Shown here: piece after piece, positions 44,028-55,785 of the stretch
How positions within the stretch are numbered: the stretch's first letter is position 1
Layout of the letters: each line of letters opens with the position of its first letter
NCBI GenBank assembly: GCA_026225945.1
Contig: JAMJFZ010003746.1
Span: 3,046,501-3,110,500, forward strand
DNA from: Cricetomys ansorgei
Lineage: Eukaryota; Chordata; Mammalia; Rodentia; Nesomyidae
DNA length: 64,000 nt
Direction of reading: 5' to 3'
Translations under genes and position numbers: made by a program
The notes under the pieces: model-generated
Database searches by the model: none
Seen by the model: the letters and a program-made list of their open reading frames with translations, nothing else
What the model was told of the DNA's origin: nothing

Positions 44028-44645
44028 TACTTCACTGACAGGCATTTCTCCCCATTGCAAGGAAATACGTAGAAATGGTCAAATACCCCTTTACCACAAG
44101 AACTTGGAGATTAGGGAAATAAAGTGGCATCAAAGGGCTAAACAGTTAAGATACAACACAACAGAAAACTAGGAAAATGCTTAACTATAAAGTAGAGATT
44201 CCTGCCCCTCTTCCCGAGCCAGTCACTTGGGTATAAGCTCAGAGAACAACTAGATTAAGACTATGTATACAGAAAGGTGTTGCTCAGCCTTTAACAGTAA
44301 AAAGGAACATCAATGAGACCAGGAATAGGAATTAGTCAACTGAGCAGGATGCAAATAGGGAGTGATGGCTTTTGGATCTGACAGTCAGCTAGCTCCCCAG
44401 GCAATTCTGAGGTCTAAGAAGAAAGGTTCCCAGAGAGAGGAGTGCTAAGAAGTCTGAGCATTGGCTTAGGAAGCCAGAGAGTTGAAGCAAACACTGGTCT
44501 GGCAGTAGGCTGGAGTAAAGTACAGATCTTACTAACAGATCTCCAACAATCGGAGCTAATCTGTTCCGAGAGTCAATTAATGCCTTGATCTTACCATCAG
44601 TGAAACAGAATATTAAGAACTCTTGCTCGAAATTATGTAGATACG
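44028..44645. other. Unassigned intron sequence
   Basis: No recognisable element. Confidence 0.5.
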
Positions 44646-44795
44646 CTGGGCATGGTGGTGCATACTTACAATCCCAGCAATGTGGAAGCTCAGTCAGGAG
44701 GACTGTCATGAATTCAAGGCCAGCCTGGGCTACAAACTGAGTACCAAGCCAGCCAGAACTATATAGCAAGACCTTGTCTCAACAAAATGAAAGCA
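44646..44795 (+). mobile_element. B1-like SINE
   Basis: GCTGGGCATGGTGGTGCATA, TCAAGGCCAGCCTGGGCTAC and GCAAGACCTTGTCTCAACAA. About 350 bp downstream, in gene direction, of the 45147 exon end. Confidence 0.88.
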
Positions 44796-45146
44796 AGTTC
44801 AACTCCAAAAGTTGCAAACATGGAAGGTAAATATTCAACATTATAAGTAAAGTGTGAGTACGAATAAAGGATTGACTACTGTGACTTTATAATGTTTTTT
44901 TAAAAAAATTCAAGATCTTTGACATCTTCTAGTTTAATTCAATCACTGAGAATTCTATGAATTTTTTTTTAGATATAGCCATAAACCAGTGAAATCTCTT
45001 GACTATAAAAATATTCTCTATTTGATAGCTAGTACGAAACACAAATTCCTAAGAATACACAGTGGCAAAGACATTTCTGAGAGGGCAGTGGTGGGAACCG
45101 GGCCCCTGCTCTGCCTGCCCCTACTGTCCTTGGGCGTCGCTAATAC

Positions 45147-45291
45147 CTGTTGTTTGAGCTGCTGCACCAGGCGGTCCTTCTCTCGTTTCAGTGCAGCCAC
45201 CTCCTCCTGGGTCTTTTTCCTGGAGGATGAAAGCTCTAGGAGAGCTATATTAGCATCTTTTTCGCTAATGGCAGCCAGGAGAGCTTCTTGC
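45147..45291 (-). CDS. Erc1: Erc1 internal coding exon (coiled-coil, QEALLAAI...)
   Basis: This exon encodes part of the long coiled coil of ERC1/ELKS, a cytoplasmic scaffold of the presynaptic active zone and of cortical exocytic sites. Read on the minus strand it has one leading base, then 48 codons starting Q-E-A-L-L-A-A-I-S-E-K and ending V-Q-Q-L-K-Q-Q. The residues are rich in E, K, Q and leucine with heptad spacing. An AG acceptor (45293-45292) follows the tract TTCCTTTGC, and the donor is GTATTA (45146-45141). The 145-nt length leaves the 3' end in phase 0, matching the next exon. I recognise the peptide as ERC1. The paralogue ERC2 differs, as I recall, around the S-S-S-R-K-K-T stretch. 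The donor is weak after +3. An intron read-through would stay open for 42 more codons. Confidence 0.95.
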
Positions 45292-45835
45292 CTGCAAAGG
45301 AAAGACAATATGAGTACTAATCCAAGCCTGAAACACTTCTCTGTAATTCTACAAAAAACAAAAACAAAAACTGGAGAACAAAAGAAAACATCTGACGTTT
45401 ATATCATTTCATGGAGTAGTAGGAAGTTTCAGACCACGTGATTTAGTTCAATATTGCTGACTTGACAAAGAGCCTGGAAGAGCCAAGTACTGGGTCATAC
45501 CAAAAGCTGGGAACTATAAAAACCACAGCGTAGAACGCTTAACTTTGTTGGGGGAGGGGGTTGGAAAGTGTGCAAACATGAACACACACACACACACTCT
45601 GCAGGGGTATATATGGCCTGATTTTGTTCTATGAGATTTGGCTTCTTAGTGTGACCAGTGCCAGTGCCTTAAAGGGACAGTCCCATAGTCTGAGAATTAA
45701 GTAGTTAAAGCATACAGGTGACCAGACTGTACCAACTAACCAAAATAGTCACCAACTTTATTTTTCAAATTTAGCTTCAAGTATACGTAGGAACTCTTTT
45801 TTGCAGTTTTATTTTTTTCAACTAAAAAGTAAAAT

Positions 45836-45985
45836 AGAGCCAGGAATGGTGACACACGGTTTTAATAATCCCAGCACTCGAGGGCAGAGACAAACTGATC
45901 TCTGTGAATTTGAGGCCAACCCTGTCTACAAAGTGAGCCCCAAGCAGTAAGGGTTACATAGTAAGACCCTGTCTCAAAAGTAAAA
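45836..45985 (+). mobile_element. B1 SINE
   Basis: AGCCAGGAATGGTGACACAC, AATCCCAGCACTCGAGGGCA and AAGACCCTGTCTCAAAAGTA. Confidence 0.85.
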
Positions 45986-45989
45986 TAAA

Positions 45990-46070
45990 ATGTGAGTATG
46001 TGCATGATGGAAATGAGGATGACTTGTGGGAGTCCGTCTTCTTCTTCCATCATGTGTAGTCCTGGGTGTG
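45990..46070 (-). mobile_element. B3-like SINE fragment
   Basis: GAGGATGACTTGTGGGAGTC then CTTCTTCCATCATGTG. The remainder of a B3-like copy appears about 320 bp further on. Confidence 0.5.
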
Positions 46071-46384
46071 AAAATTTTCTACTAAAATTATAAAATCTAT
46101 AAAAGTTAAAGGTAATTTGCCCACCAAAGGCTAATATTCCAAAAATCTCCACTAGCTTTATGCAAATATTAACCCCTACCCTTTTCCTTCATGTTGATTC
46201 TTTTAAAACTAACCAACAGCAAAAGACTGTGACACTAGACCACAGGCAATGGGGAAAAGACATAGTTACTACCTGTGTTTGAATAAACATCAGGGAACTT
46301 ACTGTTCTGGTGGCTTGTTAGCTTGCTTTGAGTCTTGCGACACCATTTTTACAAAGAGAATTGCCTTGCTGAGCTACTTTTGTT

Positions 46385-46515
46385 TTGTTCCTGTGTTCCT
46401 TTGTGGGACGTGGGGATTATTCTTTCTTTGTTTCCAACATGAGAACTGAACTCAGACTGTCAGGCTTGGGAGCAAATGTCTTCTCTTCATGTACTGAACC
46501 TTATTGCCAGCCCTG
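46385..46515 (-). mobile_element. B3-like SINE fragment (head part)
   Basis: GAGAACTGAACTCAGACTGT and TACTGAACCTTATTGCCAGC. Together with 45990-46070 it could be one copy split by an insertion. Confidence 0.6.
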
Positions 46516-47924
46516 ATTTGCAAACTTCAAGAAAATGGACTTAGAAATTCAGCCATTTGTTCCTGGGGCATGCTGAACATCAGTAATTCTTTTAATCTCA
46601 TTAATGCATAATCTCATACACTTAGGGGTGTGACTTTATTGGCAATGATCTTCACATGTATTTTGAAAAAATAATTTAAAAATGTCAGTTTACCAGTGGT
46701 TTTGTTACAAGCAGATATTAGGGCTCAGTGGGTGCCCATTGAGATTTCTTATAATGAGGAACTGGATCAGGGACACAAGAATAGAGGTAGAAGCAACCAC
46801 AGTTTATCAAGAAAGAAAACATTTCCAAAAATGAAAGTGGGGCCAAGGTGATGAAAAGAGCAGAGGCTCAATGGAGAGCTGTACAAAGGATTGAAAGTTT
46901 TATAGTCTTGGGTTTGCATAGGATGAACTTATTCTGTGCATGCTGTTACATGCCAGCCTTCACGATGAGAGTTTTCAGTTTCTTTCTGCAAACTGGCTTT
47001 GATACTATGCTAATTTTGACCTCACTTTCCACCCTACTCTTTGCCACAGTCTGGCTAACTACTCTGCAGTTCATGTCCAGAAAGTGAAATATCAAGGAAG
47101 GGCACGTGAGAAACTTACAAATATACTACAACATCTCTCACATAAAGAGACAAATCTGAGTTGCTATATGACTATATAAAGTTGCCACAGGTTTTGATCC
47201 AGGAAATGCTGAATCTGAGAATGTACTGCTGAAGCTTAACTTTGCTTCTGACTTTGTTAAGATAATTGAGCTTCAATTGCAGTCATATGGAAAAGTTTAG
47301 TGAAGCCACAAACTGGAAGACTATCATTTAAATATTCTAAGATTTATTTTGGATGAGTAGATCCACTAAACTCCGAACAAGTAAGACTAACAAAATGTGG
47401 GCCATAGATCAGTTTACAGCATAAAAATCACATTTTGTTTAAGTAGTTTTGCTGTTGGAAGAGAGGACCTGCATGGACCCTAGCGCTACCTTCTAATGTC
47501 TCAACACTGGAACTCAGGAAAATGGCAGGTGGCTTATACAGCCAGACTCGAGTCAGCACCAAAGGGATAAAGACAGTCTAAATAAATCTACTGCTCACTT
47601 GAAACAAATATTTTAAGTGGCGAAATGACCTTAAAGCTGAAGGAGTTCAAGCTGGTTTAACTGTACAGTACAGCCTCCTGTTGATTGTTGTCATCTGTTC
47701 CCTTTCAGGACATAAGAAGTTGCAGCGAGAAGTACATTCTCAGTCAGGGCGCTGCACTTCTGTGTACTGACTGTCAGGGCCACACACTTGGTATTAGACA
47801 AAGAGCAAACGATGAATGAATACAAGCAATGTAATAATATGGAGCCATGAGCAACTTTATTAGATACAACATAAAAAAATAATAGGAATGTGAGTTTTGT
47901 ACTTAAGAAAAAGCACAAGGCTGG
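46516..47924. other. Unassigned intron sequence
   Basis: No recognisable element over 1.4 kb. Confidence 0.5.
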
Positions 47925-48050
47925 CAAGCCTGCCAGCTGAGTTTGATGGTGGAAGGAGAGAACTATGATGGAAGGAGAGGAATGACTAGTCTGGCCTCTA
48001 CACCTGTTTGTGCGTGCATGTGCAAATACACACATTGAGGGGTAATAAAA
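47925..48050 (+). mobile_element. B3-like SINE fragment
   Basis: AAGCCTGCCAGCTGAGTTTG, GGTGGAAGGAGAGAACTATG, CTGGCCTCTACACCTG. Confidence 0.7.
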
Positions 48051-48264
48051 GAGCTAAAGCACAATGTGAAAAGATGAAATTATTCTACATTGTTGAAATA
48101 TTTTGACTGAATTCCAATTCTTTCATAAACAGTATGCTTGGATAGCTAGGGATAGAGACAGTATTGTTCTCTTGGTTATAGTATGATTTTAATAAATTTG
48201 TAATGTATACTATTAATTCCCAAAGAAAACATGAATAAGACTCTGGAGCTTCACTAGCTTTCTG

Positions 48265-48835
48265 TTGGGATCCACTCCAGACACTGCTCAGGTCACGCCT
48301 AAGGTGTGTCTCTCCTCATGCTGACAGCTAATTGTGCAACAGGCTACCAGACTCCAAGCTGCTGAGCTGCCCAGCAGCTAAATCTAAATAATATCTAAAT
48401 AATCATGCACACTAACTAAATGTGTGCCCCTTCCTCGCTTCCCCTGCATCCTCAAGCTCACGCTTATTTTCCTCAGAATGCGAGAAACAGTCCTCTCCTG
48501 TTGCCATCAGGGTATGCACCTTTGAATATGACTCTGTGTCTCCTTGACGAATCCCCCACAGCAGCTAATAGCAGCAGTGGCCTGATTTGCAAGCATTCAC
48601 TGTGAACTCATCAACCTCTTGGCATAGAATCTCCCCCTTTCCTGAAACCTAAAAGAAGACAACTTCACTTTGTCTTTTTTTTGTCAACTTTCCTCAGGAC
48701 TCTTGCCACACTGCCTTTCCTTGGTGTTAATAACTCTTCTAATAAACCAACCTCTCATTCAAAAGGACAATCTGCCTTAGTGTCCCCTTGAGCCCAAACC
48801 CAAGACCCTCCACTTTTATCACCAGTTTTAGATGT
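48265..48835 (+). mobile_element. Possible retroviral solo LTR
   Basis: Begins TGTTGGGATCC. Its 3' part has ACTCTTCTAATAAACCAACC, a polyadenylation signal in the place expected for R, then CAATCTGCCTTAGTGTCCCC. That part aligns with 4985-5300. No internal region is attached. Confidence 0.4.
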
Positions 48836-49039
48836 CATATAACCAAGCACAGCGATATATCCCTATTGCTTTGCTACAGACAATACCTCTGCTGTGTGGA
48901 TCATATCATGATGGTAATGGATGCCCAGGTTTTTCAGGAACTTAGCAATGACTAAAACTAGCTGGAACTAAAGCCTTTACTTGAGTCAGCTGCAAGCATC
49001 TGATGGGGCAAAACTCCACGCTCAAGCTAGACAGGGGCA

Positions 49040-49150
49040 GTCACACTTACAATCTCAGCACCTAGGGCTGCATAGGCAGGAGGACTACCACAAATCTGAG
49101 ACCAGACTGTGTATACATCAAGACCTTGTCTTTAGAAAAAAAAGCAGACA
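49040..49150 (+). mobile_element. B1-like SINE, degraded
   Basis: CAATCTCAGCACCTAGGGCT, GGCAGGAGGACTACCACAAA and AAGACCTTGTCTTTAGAAAA. Confidence 0.6.
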
Positions 49151-51892
49151 ACAGACCAACTCTCTCACTTTCAAAGAACAATAAAGCCATCACTTTTAAA
49201 TACGCAGTGCACGAAGCCATGGAGTCTCGCTGTCCACACAAAACCGCTCATTGCTTAATCGTCTTCACCTCCCAGCATTTCCCCGTGTCTCTGATCATCT
49301 TGTGTCTATGCCCCACCAAATAGCCCTTTACCTACCCTGGGGAGGCTGGTGGAATTTGGAGCTCCTGACTTCTCACATTTGGCTGTTGTTGAAAAAAAGT
49401 CTCTTTTGCAAAACTTGTCCTTAAGGTAATAAACATACTGTGTGTGGAGTAAACTGGATCTCTTTGGGTAACGCTATGGACAAACACTCTTGACAACATT
49501 ATGGAGTCCCTCATGCTTTTCTCTCATGGTACTGAAGCCTGAACTCAGAGCCCCGAGTTGCACCACTGAGCTATATTCTGTGGAAACGTTCAAGAGACAA
49601 GGCAAGGATGTGGAAGCAACATCATCATTTGAGTTTGGTGGAATTAGCACTGCTGTTTTCCTAATGTATCTGACAGAAAGGACTGACATGGTAAGCTGGA
49701 ATTTAGGTGCTTGTTAGACTGAAGTGCAAAGAAATTAAACTTCTGTTTAAAATATCAAGCTTTTCAGAGGCAACAGCCTTTGAGGGAATGAATTCAGAAT
49801 GAAAAAAAGTAATCTGTGAAAAGAACTGCGGTTTAGTTGTTGTCTACTGAAAATGGTCTTCTTTGTAAAATGATTTTTGATAAAGGTGTATTTCTCTGAT
49901 GGAAACAGAGACACAGAAAAGCATTAAAAACTGTCAGAAGTGATTCCTTCTAGTAAGAGTCTGAGATCTAGAAGTCAGGTCCTAACATCAACACAAGTAT
50001 TTTAGAGGAACTGGACATAAACAGAAGTTGACCATTAAGAGTGCTCCTAACTAGAGGCTGCCTCCTAAACGGAGTCCTGCTGCTAGAAGCAGTCTGTTTT
50101 CCTGGAGAGCCCCAAGGGAGCCGTAGGGAAGATACAAGAACCCCATAGGATCACAGGACAAAATGTCAGTGCACTTCCTGCCAAATCACTCTCCTTGCTC
50201 TGAGTCTATTCCTCAGTTAACAAACAAACACCCCCACTCTATCAACTGTGGACACAAGCATTTCAGTGGTTAGCAGGCTCTACTTCCTGAATAAGTTGTA
50301 GCAGAAAGGCAAGTCATTAAAGTGGCTAGTCACTCTGTCCCTGGTGCTGTAAACTACACCAGCTGAACTTGCTCTTTGACCTGCAAAGTCTAATGGAATC
50401 AAGATGTGCACGACTGTGGCATTTGAGCTCCAGGAAATAGTTAAGACCTCCCCTCTGTTCCTTTTCCCCTTCTGGGCAAATTTCAGAAACTAAAGACAAG
50501 TATCAAAGGCACAGAGAGCTGAACATCTTTTGATGATTTCTGAATCTGTATCATAGTGTCCTTCCAGTACCAGCAAGCAAGAAATTGCAACCAAGACGGA
50601 AACAGGGACTTGGAGTGTGTTGCTAAGCATGTGTGTGTTCAACTGAAGTACAAGAAGCATGAATTAAGGAACATAATCAACAATGTTTACTATTCCCTCC
50701 TCCTCCAAACATGAATTTCAAGTTGATTAGCTGCAGAATTACATGCAATGTGCTCCACAATCCCGAAAAGACCATGTGAAGGAATGAGGTCAGTGGCTTT
50801 AGCATGCTAATGACATGGGGAAAGAGGCATAGTTTAATTGACTACAATCTAGATTAAATCTAAAATCCACATTCTCTTACTAATGGATTACATACACTTT
50901 GATTCTGTTGCCTTGTTATTTAACCAACTAGCTATCCAGAGAATATAGGCAATTAGGGGCATCTGTTTTGCTCTTCTATCTCATGTCCTGAAGATGTCCA
51001 CTCAATTACGATTTTCTCCTTTCTTTGCAGAGGTCTCCGAGTATGGAAGACACATTAACCTGACTAAGCTTTGTAAAAAGCACAGTCCCCCTGGGGGGAG
51101 GGGAGTTGTTGTGGGTAAACATGATCTCTCAAAACTTGAACCCGGTATTGTTCTTTTATTTAGATTTTAGGGAATATCCTGGATGTAAATGTCAGCACCA
51201 GGTCATCATTTCCTTCATCATCATGTTTCCCCATCATGTTAGTGGAGCCACCCCCTCGTGGGTCCCCAGGCTGACAGCATCTACAGAATCCAATTGTGCT
51301 TTGCTTCCTATGGCCAACACTAAGCATTGCTCTTCTTTTTTAATAGTCATTACTGAACCCACAGCTTTATATGGGGATTTTCATATCTGTAACCACTATC
51401 ACCCATTTATTTGGGGGCTGCATTATTATTAAAGCTTCATTTCCAACTTTCCTGTCATTCTATGCTATCCTGCTTCTCCGAGGTGAATGTTCTTGGGTCT
51501 CTCAGCACATCACACACCTGGCCTACACTCAGGACCACCTCTGGATTCTCGGCCTGGTCTTTCTTGCAATCTCAGTGCTCCTCTCACCAGTTTTTACCTA
51601 TTTGTCCTTGGTGTTCATGTGACCCTCCCTCCCTGCAATTGCCCAGTTAGCCTCTTCCCAGGCCCAGCCCCTCCACTGACTGCTACTGTCTTCCTTGTCA
51701 GTATTTCCTTTTCAGCATTTATGTCATCTTGGTGATGGAGAACGCCGTTTTGTAAATAACCATCTATTTTTTTCATATATGCCAGGTCAGCTTCCCCAAG
51801 TATGTACATCATGGCTTATCTTAAAATTTTCTTCTCTAGCAATTACTTTTTCAATTTGTTCACTAATTTTAAATTGTGATAACATCTTTTTA
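49151..51892. other. Unassigned intron sequence, 2.7 kb
   Basis: Apart from a possible ID/B4 fragment at 49525-49575, no repeat is recognisable. 51106-51735 is pyrimidine-rich and has several overlapping open frames of 80-108 codons with no known domain. Confidence 0.5.
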
Positions 51893-52098
51893 AAGTTTTA
51901 TTTTTAATTAAGTGTATGCCTATGTGTTTTCGTGAGAGTATGTGCACATGAATGCCAGTACCTGAGGAGGCCAGTACAGAATGCTGCGTCCCTTGGAGCT
52001 GGAGTTACAAACAGTTGTGATGTGGGTGCTGGGAACCAACTCCAGTCCTCTGCAGGAGCGGTATGCATTTGTAACCACTGAGCCATCTCTCCAGTCCC
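51893..52098 (-). mobile_element. B2 SINE
   Basis: AAGTTTTATTTTTAATTAAG, GGGTGCTGGGAACCAACTCC and CCACTGAGCCATCTCTCCAG. Confidence 0.95.
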
Positions 52099-52272
52099 AC
52101 TTATAAACATTTTTAACTGCTGTCAGAGTAGACACATTCTGGAATGGCACCCTCAAGAATAAACATAGACTTGAAACCCTTGTTGTTTCTAGCCAGAATG
52201 CACCAGTGAGACTCAAATACACTGAGTAAGGAATGGTTTGATTTGAAATAAGACACATAAAAAAACCCTAAA

Positions 52273-52446
52273 GAAGCGGGGCAGTGGTGGCACACGCCTT
52301 TAATCCCAGCACTCTGGAAACAGAGGCAGGCGGATTTTGTGAGTCCAAGGCCAGCCTTGTCTACAAAGTGAGTTCCAAGACAGCCATAGTTACAACAGAG
52401 AAACCCTATTTCAGAAAAAATAAATAAATAAATAAATAAAAAAAAA
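52273..52446 (+). mobile_element. B1 SINE, well preserved, with (AAAT)n tail
   Basis: GCGGGGCAGTGGTGGCACAC, TTTAATCCCAGCACTCTGG, then an AAATAAATAAAT tail at 52418-52446. Confidence 0.95.
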
Positions 52447-52618
52447 TGCTAAAAAGGAAAGAGGCAAGGAGGAATGATTAGAAGATTCTGGGAGCTAAAG
52501 GCCAGGATACCTCGTTATGGCTAGGGATATGTTATGAATAGAAATTTTCTATTAACAGAAATTGTATCTAAACAGTGAACAACATGCTATTTGACTTCTG
52601 GATTTAAGAGTCACAGGT

Positions 52619-52656
52619 ATGTGTGTGCGTGCGTGCGTGCGTGTGTGCGTGCGTTT
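52619..52656. repeat. (TGCG)n / (TG)n microsatellite
   Basis: GTGTGTGCGTGCGTGCGTGC and following TGTG/CGTG units. Confidence 0.93.
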
Positions 52657-53319
52657 GTGGGGAGGAGGATCTAAGAGAAAACCTGCTCCATCAGTAAATA
52701 TGCAGAAGGCAAGGCTGTGGCTGTGGCCTGCCCAATACAGCCTTCCTACTGGGTAGTAGCAAGCCTGCAGGGGACAGTCTCTAAATCCTCCCCGTCACTG
52801 CTTACCTTACATCTATGCCTAGAACGTGGTGGGGGCTGGGCAGCAAGATACACTGGCAGGAAGGTCATCTCTATGTGGTCTGATTTTCCAGAAGAAAAAG
52901 GATTTAGTGACTTTGCTAGCTCACTTTTTAAACTGAACTATATTACATGTAGGTCCAGAACAGCTGGACTTACTTGCCTGTGATCTGATATTGTAATCTT
53001 AGAGCTACAAACAAAACAAGGTACAAGCTGCCAGTTAGTATGAAGAGTGTCACCCCTGGGCCAGGAATTGGTGATCCTCTGCAACACTGACTTTATAAAT
53101 TTGAGGAAAATTGTGCACAAACTAAGTAACTTAAAAAGATTTCTCTTTGCTCTTTATTATTAATAGTTTAACTGCATCTTATAGGCAATATTCATGTGTC
53201 AAAATGTTGTAAAATTCCTTCTGTATTTAAAACAAACAAAATAAACTAAGTAAATGAAACTTTGGTCAGTGATCATTTTTAAAAAACTGGAGGCACCCAC
53301 TTTATAGTATGTATGTGTG
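52657..53319. other. Unassigned intron sequence
   Basis: No recognisable element. Confidence 0.5.
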
Positions 53320-53400
53320 ATCACACACATACACAGAGTACAGGGGATCAAAATTGAAGCCTTGTATCTTCTGATGAGCTATATTCTCAGTCCCCAGAGC
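53320..53400 (-). mobile_element. ID/B4-like SINE fragment
   Basis: AGTACAGGGGATCAAAATTG and GATGAGCTATATTCTCAGTC in antisense order. Confidence 0.5.
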
Positions 53401-53566
53401 AATCTTTCTAAATTTTGTGTGTAGACAACAAAGAGATTGGCTTTGTTAAGACTGCAGCAAGTATTAAGGGACTTGCAGAACACAGTTATCACACACAGCA
53501 ATAGTAAAAACAGTGCAATCTGTATCCCACAACTAAACTAGCTTGTCTAAAAAAACACATGGACTC

Positions 53567-53728
53567 TGCTGGTGGTAGTGGTGCATACCTTTAATCCTAG
53601 CATTCAAGAGGTAGATGGATCTCTGTGAGTTCAAGGTCAGCCTGGTCTACAGAATTCCAGGACAACCAGGGCTACACAAAGAAACCCTGGCTCAAAAAAC
53701 AAAAACAAAGCCAAACAATAACAAAAGT
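53567..53728 (+). mobile_element. B1 SINE
   Basis: GCTGGTGGTAGTGGTGCATA, GTTCAAGGTCAGCCTGGTCT, GGCTACACAAAGAAACCCTG. Confidence 0.92.
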
Positions 53729-54009
53729 ACATGCATTCAATTTTGGAGACTCTCCGGGATTAATGAAAGCTTCACTTCAAATATAGTCATTTGCTTACAA
53801 GTTATTTTAGCAAAAATTATTGATTTCCTTCTTTTATGAAATACATCTACTTACACTTCAAATTAAATGTTAAGTTTAAAGAAAGTTCATTTGGGGAAGT
53901 TATATAGTAACATTTATTTGAGGGAAACAATGAAGCTATTCAAATGGTGCTTCCAAAGTTCTCATTGAAATCAACTTCAAAGCTTATTATATTCTTTAAG
54001 CATTTGGAT

Positions 54010-54011
54010 AC

Positions 54012-54042
<31 letters not shown>

Positions 54043-54064
54043 TGTGCGCGCGCGCGCGCGCGTG
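54010..54064. repeat. (TG)n(CG)n alternating purine-pyrimidine tract
   Basis: About 13 TG units run into CGCGTGTGCGCGCGCGCGCG, followed by TGCATC. Continuous alternation over about 55 bp. Confidence 0.96.
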
Positions 54065-54165
54065 CATCTAGGAGATTAAACCTAGGGACTCATACCGGTA
54101 GCACACTCATCCTGGTCAGGCACTCTAACCCTGGGCGGTGCTGTATATCGAGGCCCTAAATACTA
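54065..54165 (-). mobile_element. ID/B4-like SINE fragment
   Basis: GAGATTAAACCTAGGGACTC and GGTCAGGCACTCTAACCCTG resemble the antisense head of an ID/B4 element. Confidence 0.5.
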
Positions 54166-55337
54166 TTTTTTGTCAAAATGAATTTTGCTAAGTCTGGCTC
54201 ATAGAATGAATTTGGTGATACATCTTAAGATCATAGTAAGAAACAAATACATATTTTCAGAGCATCTTTTAAACTGGTTCTGGAAACAATCCAAGGGAGA
54301 GATTATATGTATATATTTAGTAATGATGGCTCTAGCGGGTGAAGTATAAAATTGTCTTGGTGACAATTTTGAGACTCAGTTGGATATTGAATTTCTATTC
54401 TTACTTTCTAAAAGAAAGTCATCTTAATATACCACAGCTAAGCCCCTCAATCCTCATGACTGCATAAGAGCAACAGAACTTTCTAAAACAATGTTTCGTC
54501 TCAGATTACATTTTGCTGAATATGGTGTCCAGATCTTGTTTCTGATACTGTAAGTGTCTTTGCTTTAAACGTATCAATCAAAGCAGCTTAGTGGTGGAAC
54601 TGTGTGCCTTCCTTTTCTCCATTTCCTACTGGCTGTGATGCAGGGTAGCCATGCGAACTGCTAGGCAGCAGAAGAATCACCTACCCCCTAATTGTTGGTC
54701 ACAACCCCTTTCAGCATCTTTATTTCAAATAAGGCCTCGCAGAGAAAACAATAGGGAACCAGTCAAAGTTTCCTAAGCCATTTCTTTGTTCATCTGAATA
54801 TGGAGAAGTTACCCTAATAAACCCCACATCCTGTGTCTGCAGTAACAGTGCTATGGGAGTTATACCAAGGCTCAACTTCCTTGTAGAATACCAGGCCTCT
54901 CGTACTCTTTATCTAGTGCTCACTGGCTTTGCCCTTACCAAGGACGAACCTACTGTATTAAAAAAAAAAAAAAAAAAAAAAAGCAGTTATCACACAGGAT
55001 CACATGGACCTTAACCCTAACCCTGAGTACAGACTAGGAAGCATCAGAGGTGGACTCTGAATCCCTGACAACTTCTTCGAGAATATTTTATCAGTCTGCA
55101 TTCTCACCTGAAAGAGACATAAATTTGTATCTAGTTCACTCCATTGTTCTTGTCAAAGTCTTTAATAAAATATTTTACTTATTTTTTTGAGGTGCTGGTA
55201 TTTGAATCTAGGGCCCACTTAGGTAAGCTACAAAGACGTTTTATAACAGCTTAGTTTTGTGAACCCACACAACAAAGTCTATGAAAAGTCTCTATGCAGC
55301 AGAATACACAACATAACTGAAGTCAAAGGTTAGAAGA
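54166..55337. other. Unassigned intron sequence with A23 run
   Basis: An uninterrupted A-run lies at 54960-54982 without a recognisable SINE or L1 before it. Confidence 0.5.
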
Positions 55338-55510
55338 GGACCACGGATTTGGCTCAGTGAGCAAGAGTCTTGCTATACAAGCCCGACGGCTCAGTTCAAC
55401 CTCAGGAACTTACATGAAAAAGCTAGATGTAGTGGTGCACACTTGTGAACCCAGCACTCCTGCAGCAGACGGAAGGATGTGTGTGCATGTGTATGCAAAT
55501 GCATGTGGCT
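55338..55510 (+). mobile_element. Composite SINE
   Basis: GGATTTGGCTCAGTGAGCAA head, AAGCTAGATGTAGTGGTGCA middle, GTGTGTGCATGTGTATG tail. Confidence 0.7.
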
Positions 55511-55551
55511 CCCTTCTACTTTTTAATGTATCTGCCTTTAACAATAGCTGG

Positions 55552-55708
55552 AAGGACCTGTGAGATGGCTCACTGGGAAAGGATGCTTGTTGCCAAGTCT
55601 GAGGACTTGAGTTTGATCCCCAGGACTCACATAGTGGAAAAACAGAACCAGCTCCTCCAAATTATCCTCTGACCTCTAGTGTGTGCCTTCATACACACGT
55701 GCGTACGT

Positions 55709-55753
<45 letters not shown>

Positions 55754-55785
55754 ATAAATCTAAGGAAAATTAAAGAAACACATTA
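55552..55785 (+). mobile_element. B3-like SINE
   Basis: CTGTGAGATGGCTCACTGGG, GAGTTTGATCCCCAGGACTC, CTCTGACCTCTAGTGTGTGC, a CA-repeat tail, then CACAATAAATCTAAGG. Confidence 0.93.
55711..55750. repeat. (CA)n microsatellite
   Basis: About 19 CA units within the SINE tail. Confidence 0.95.

Larger units (their letters stand above)
35652..45146 (-). other. Erc1: Erc1 intron between the two coiled-coil/linker exons
   Basis: A complete 9,495-bp intron, GTATTA...TTTTTAG on the minus strand. It carries old MaLR and MIR remnants, a rodent LTR-like repeat and B1/B3 SINEs. Nothing coding was recognised. Confidence 0.9.

Noticed and set aside
53944..54159. Open frame with C-V then A-R repeats
   Set aside because: Translation of the TG/CG tract.
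55011..55026. Two telomere-like CCCTAA units
   Set aside because: Only two units, within chance expectation for 64 kb.
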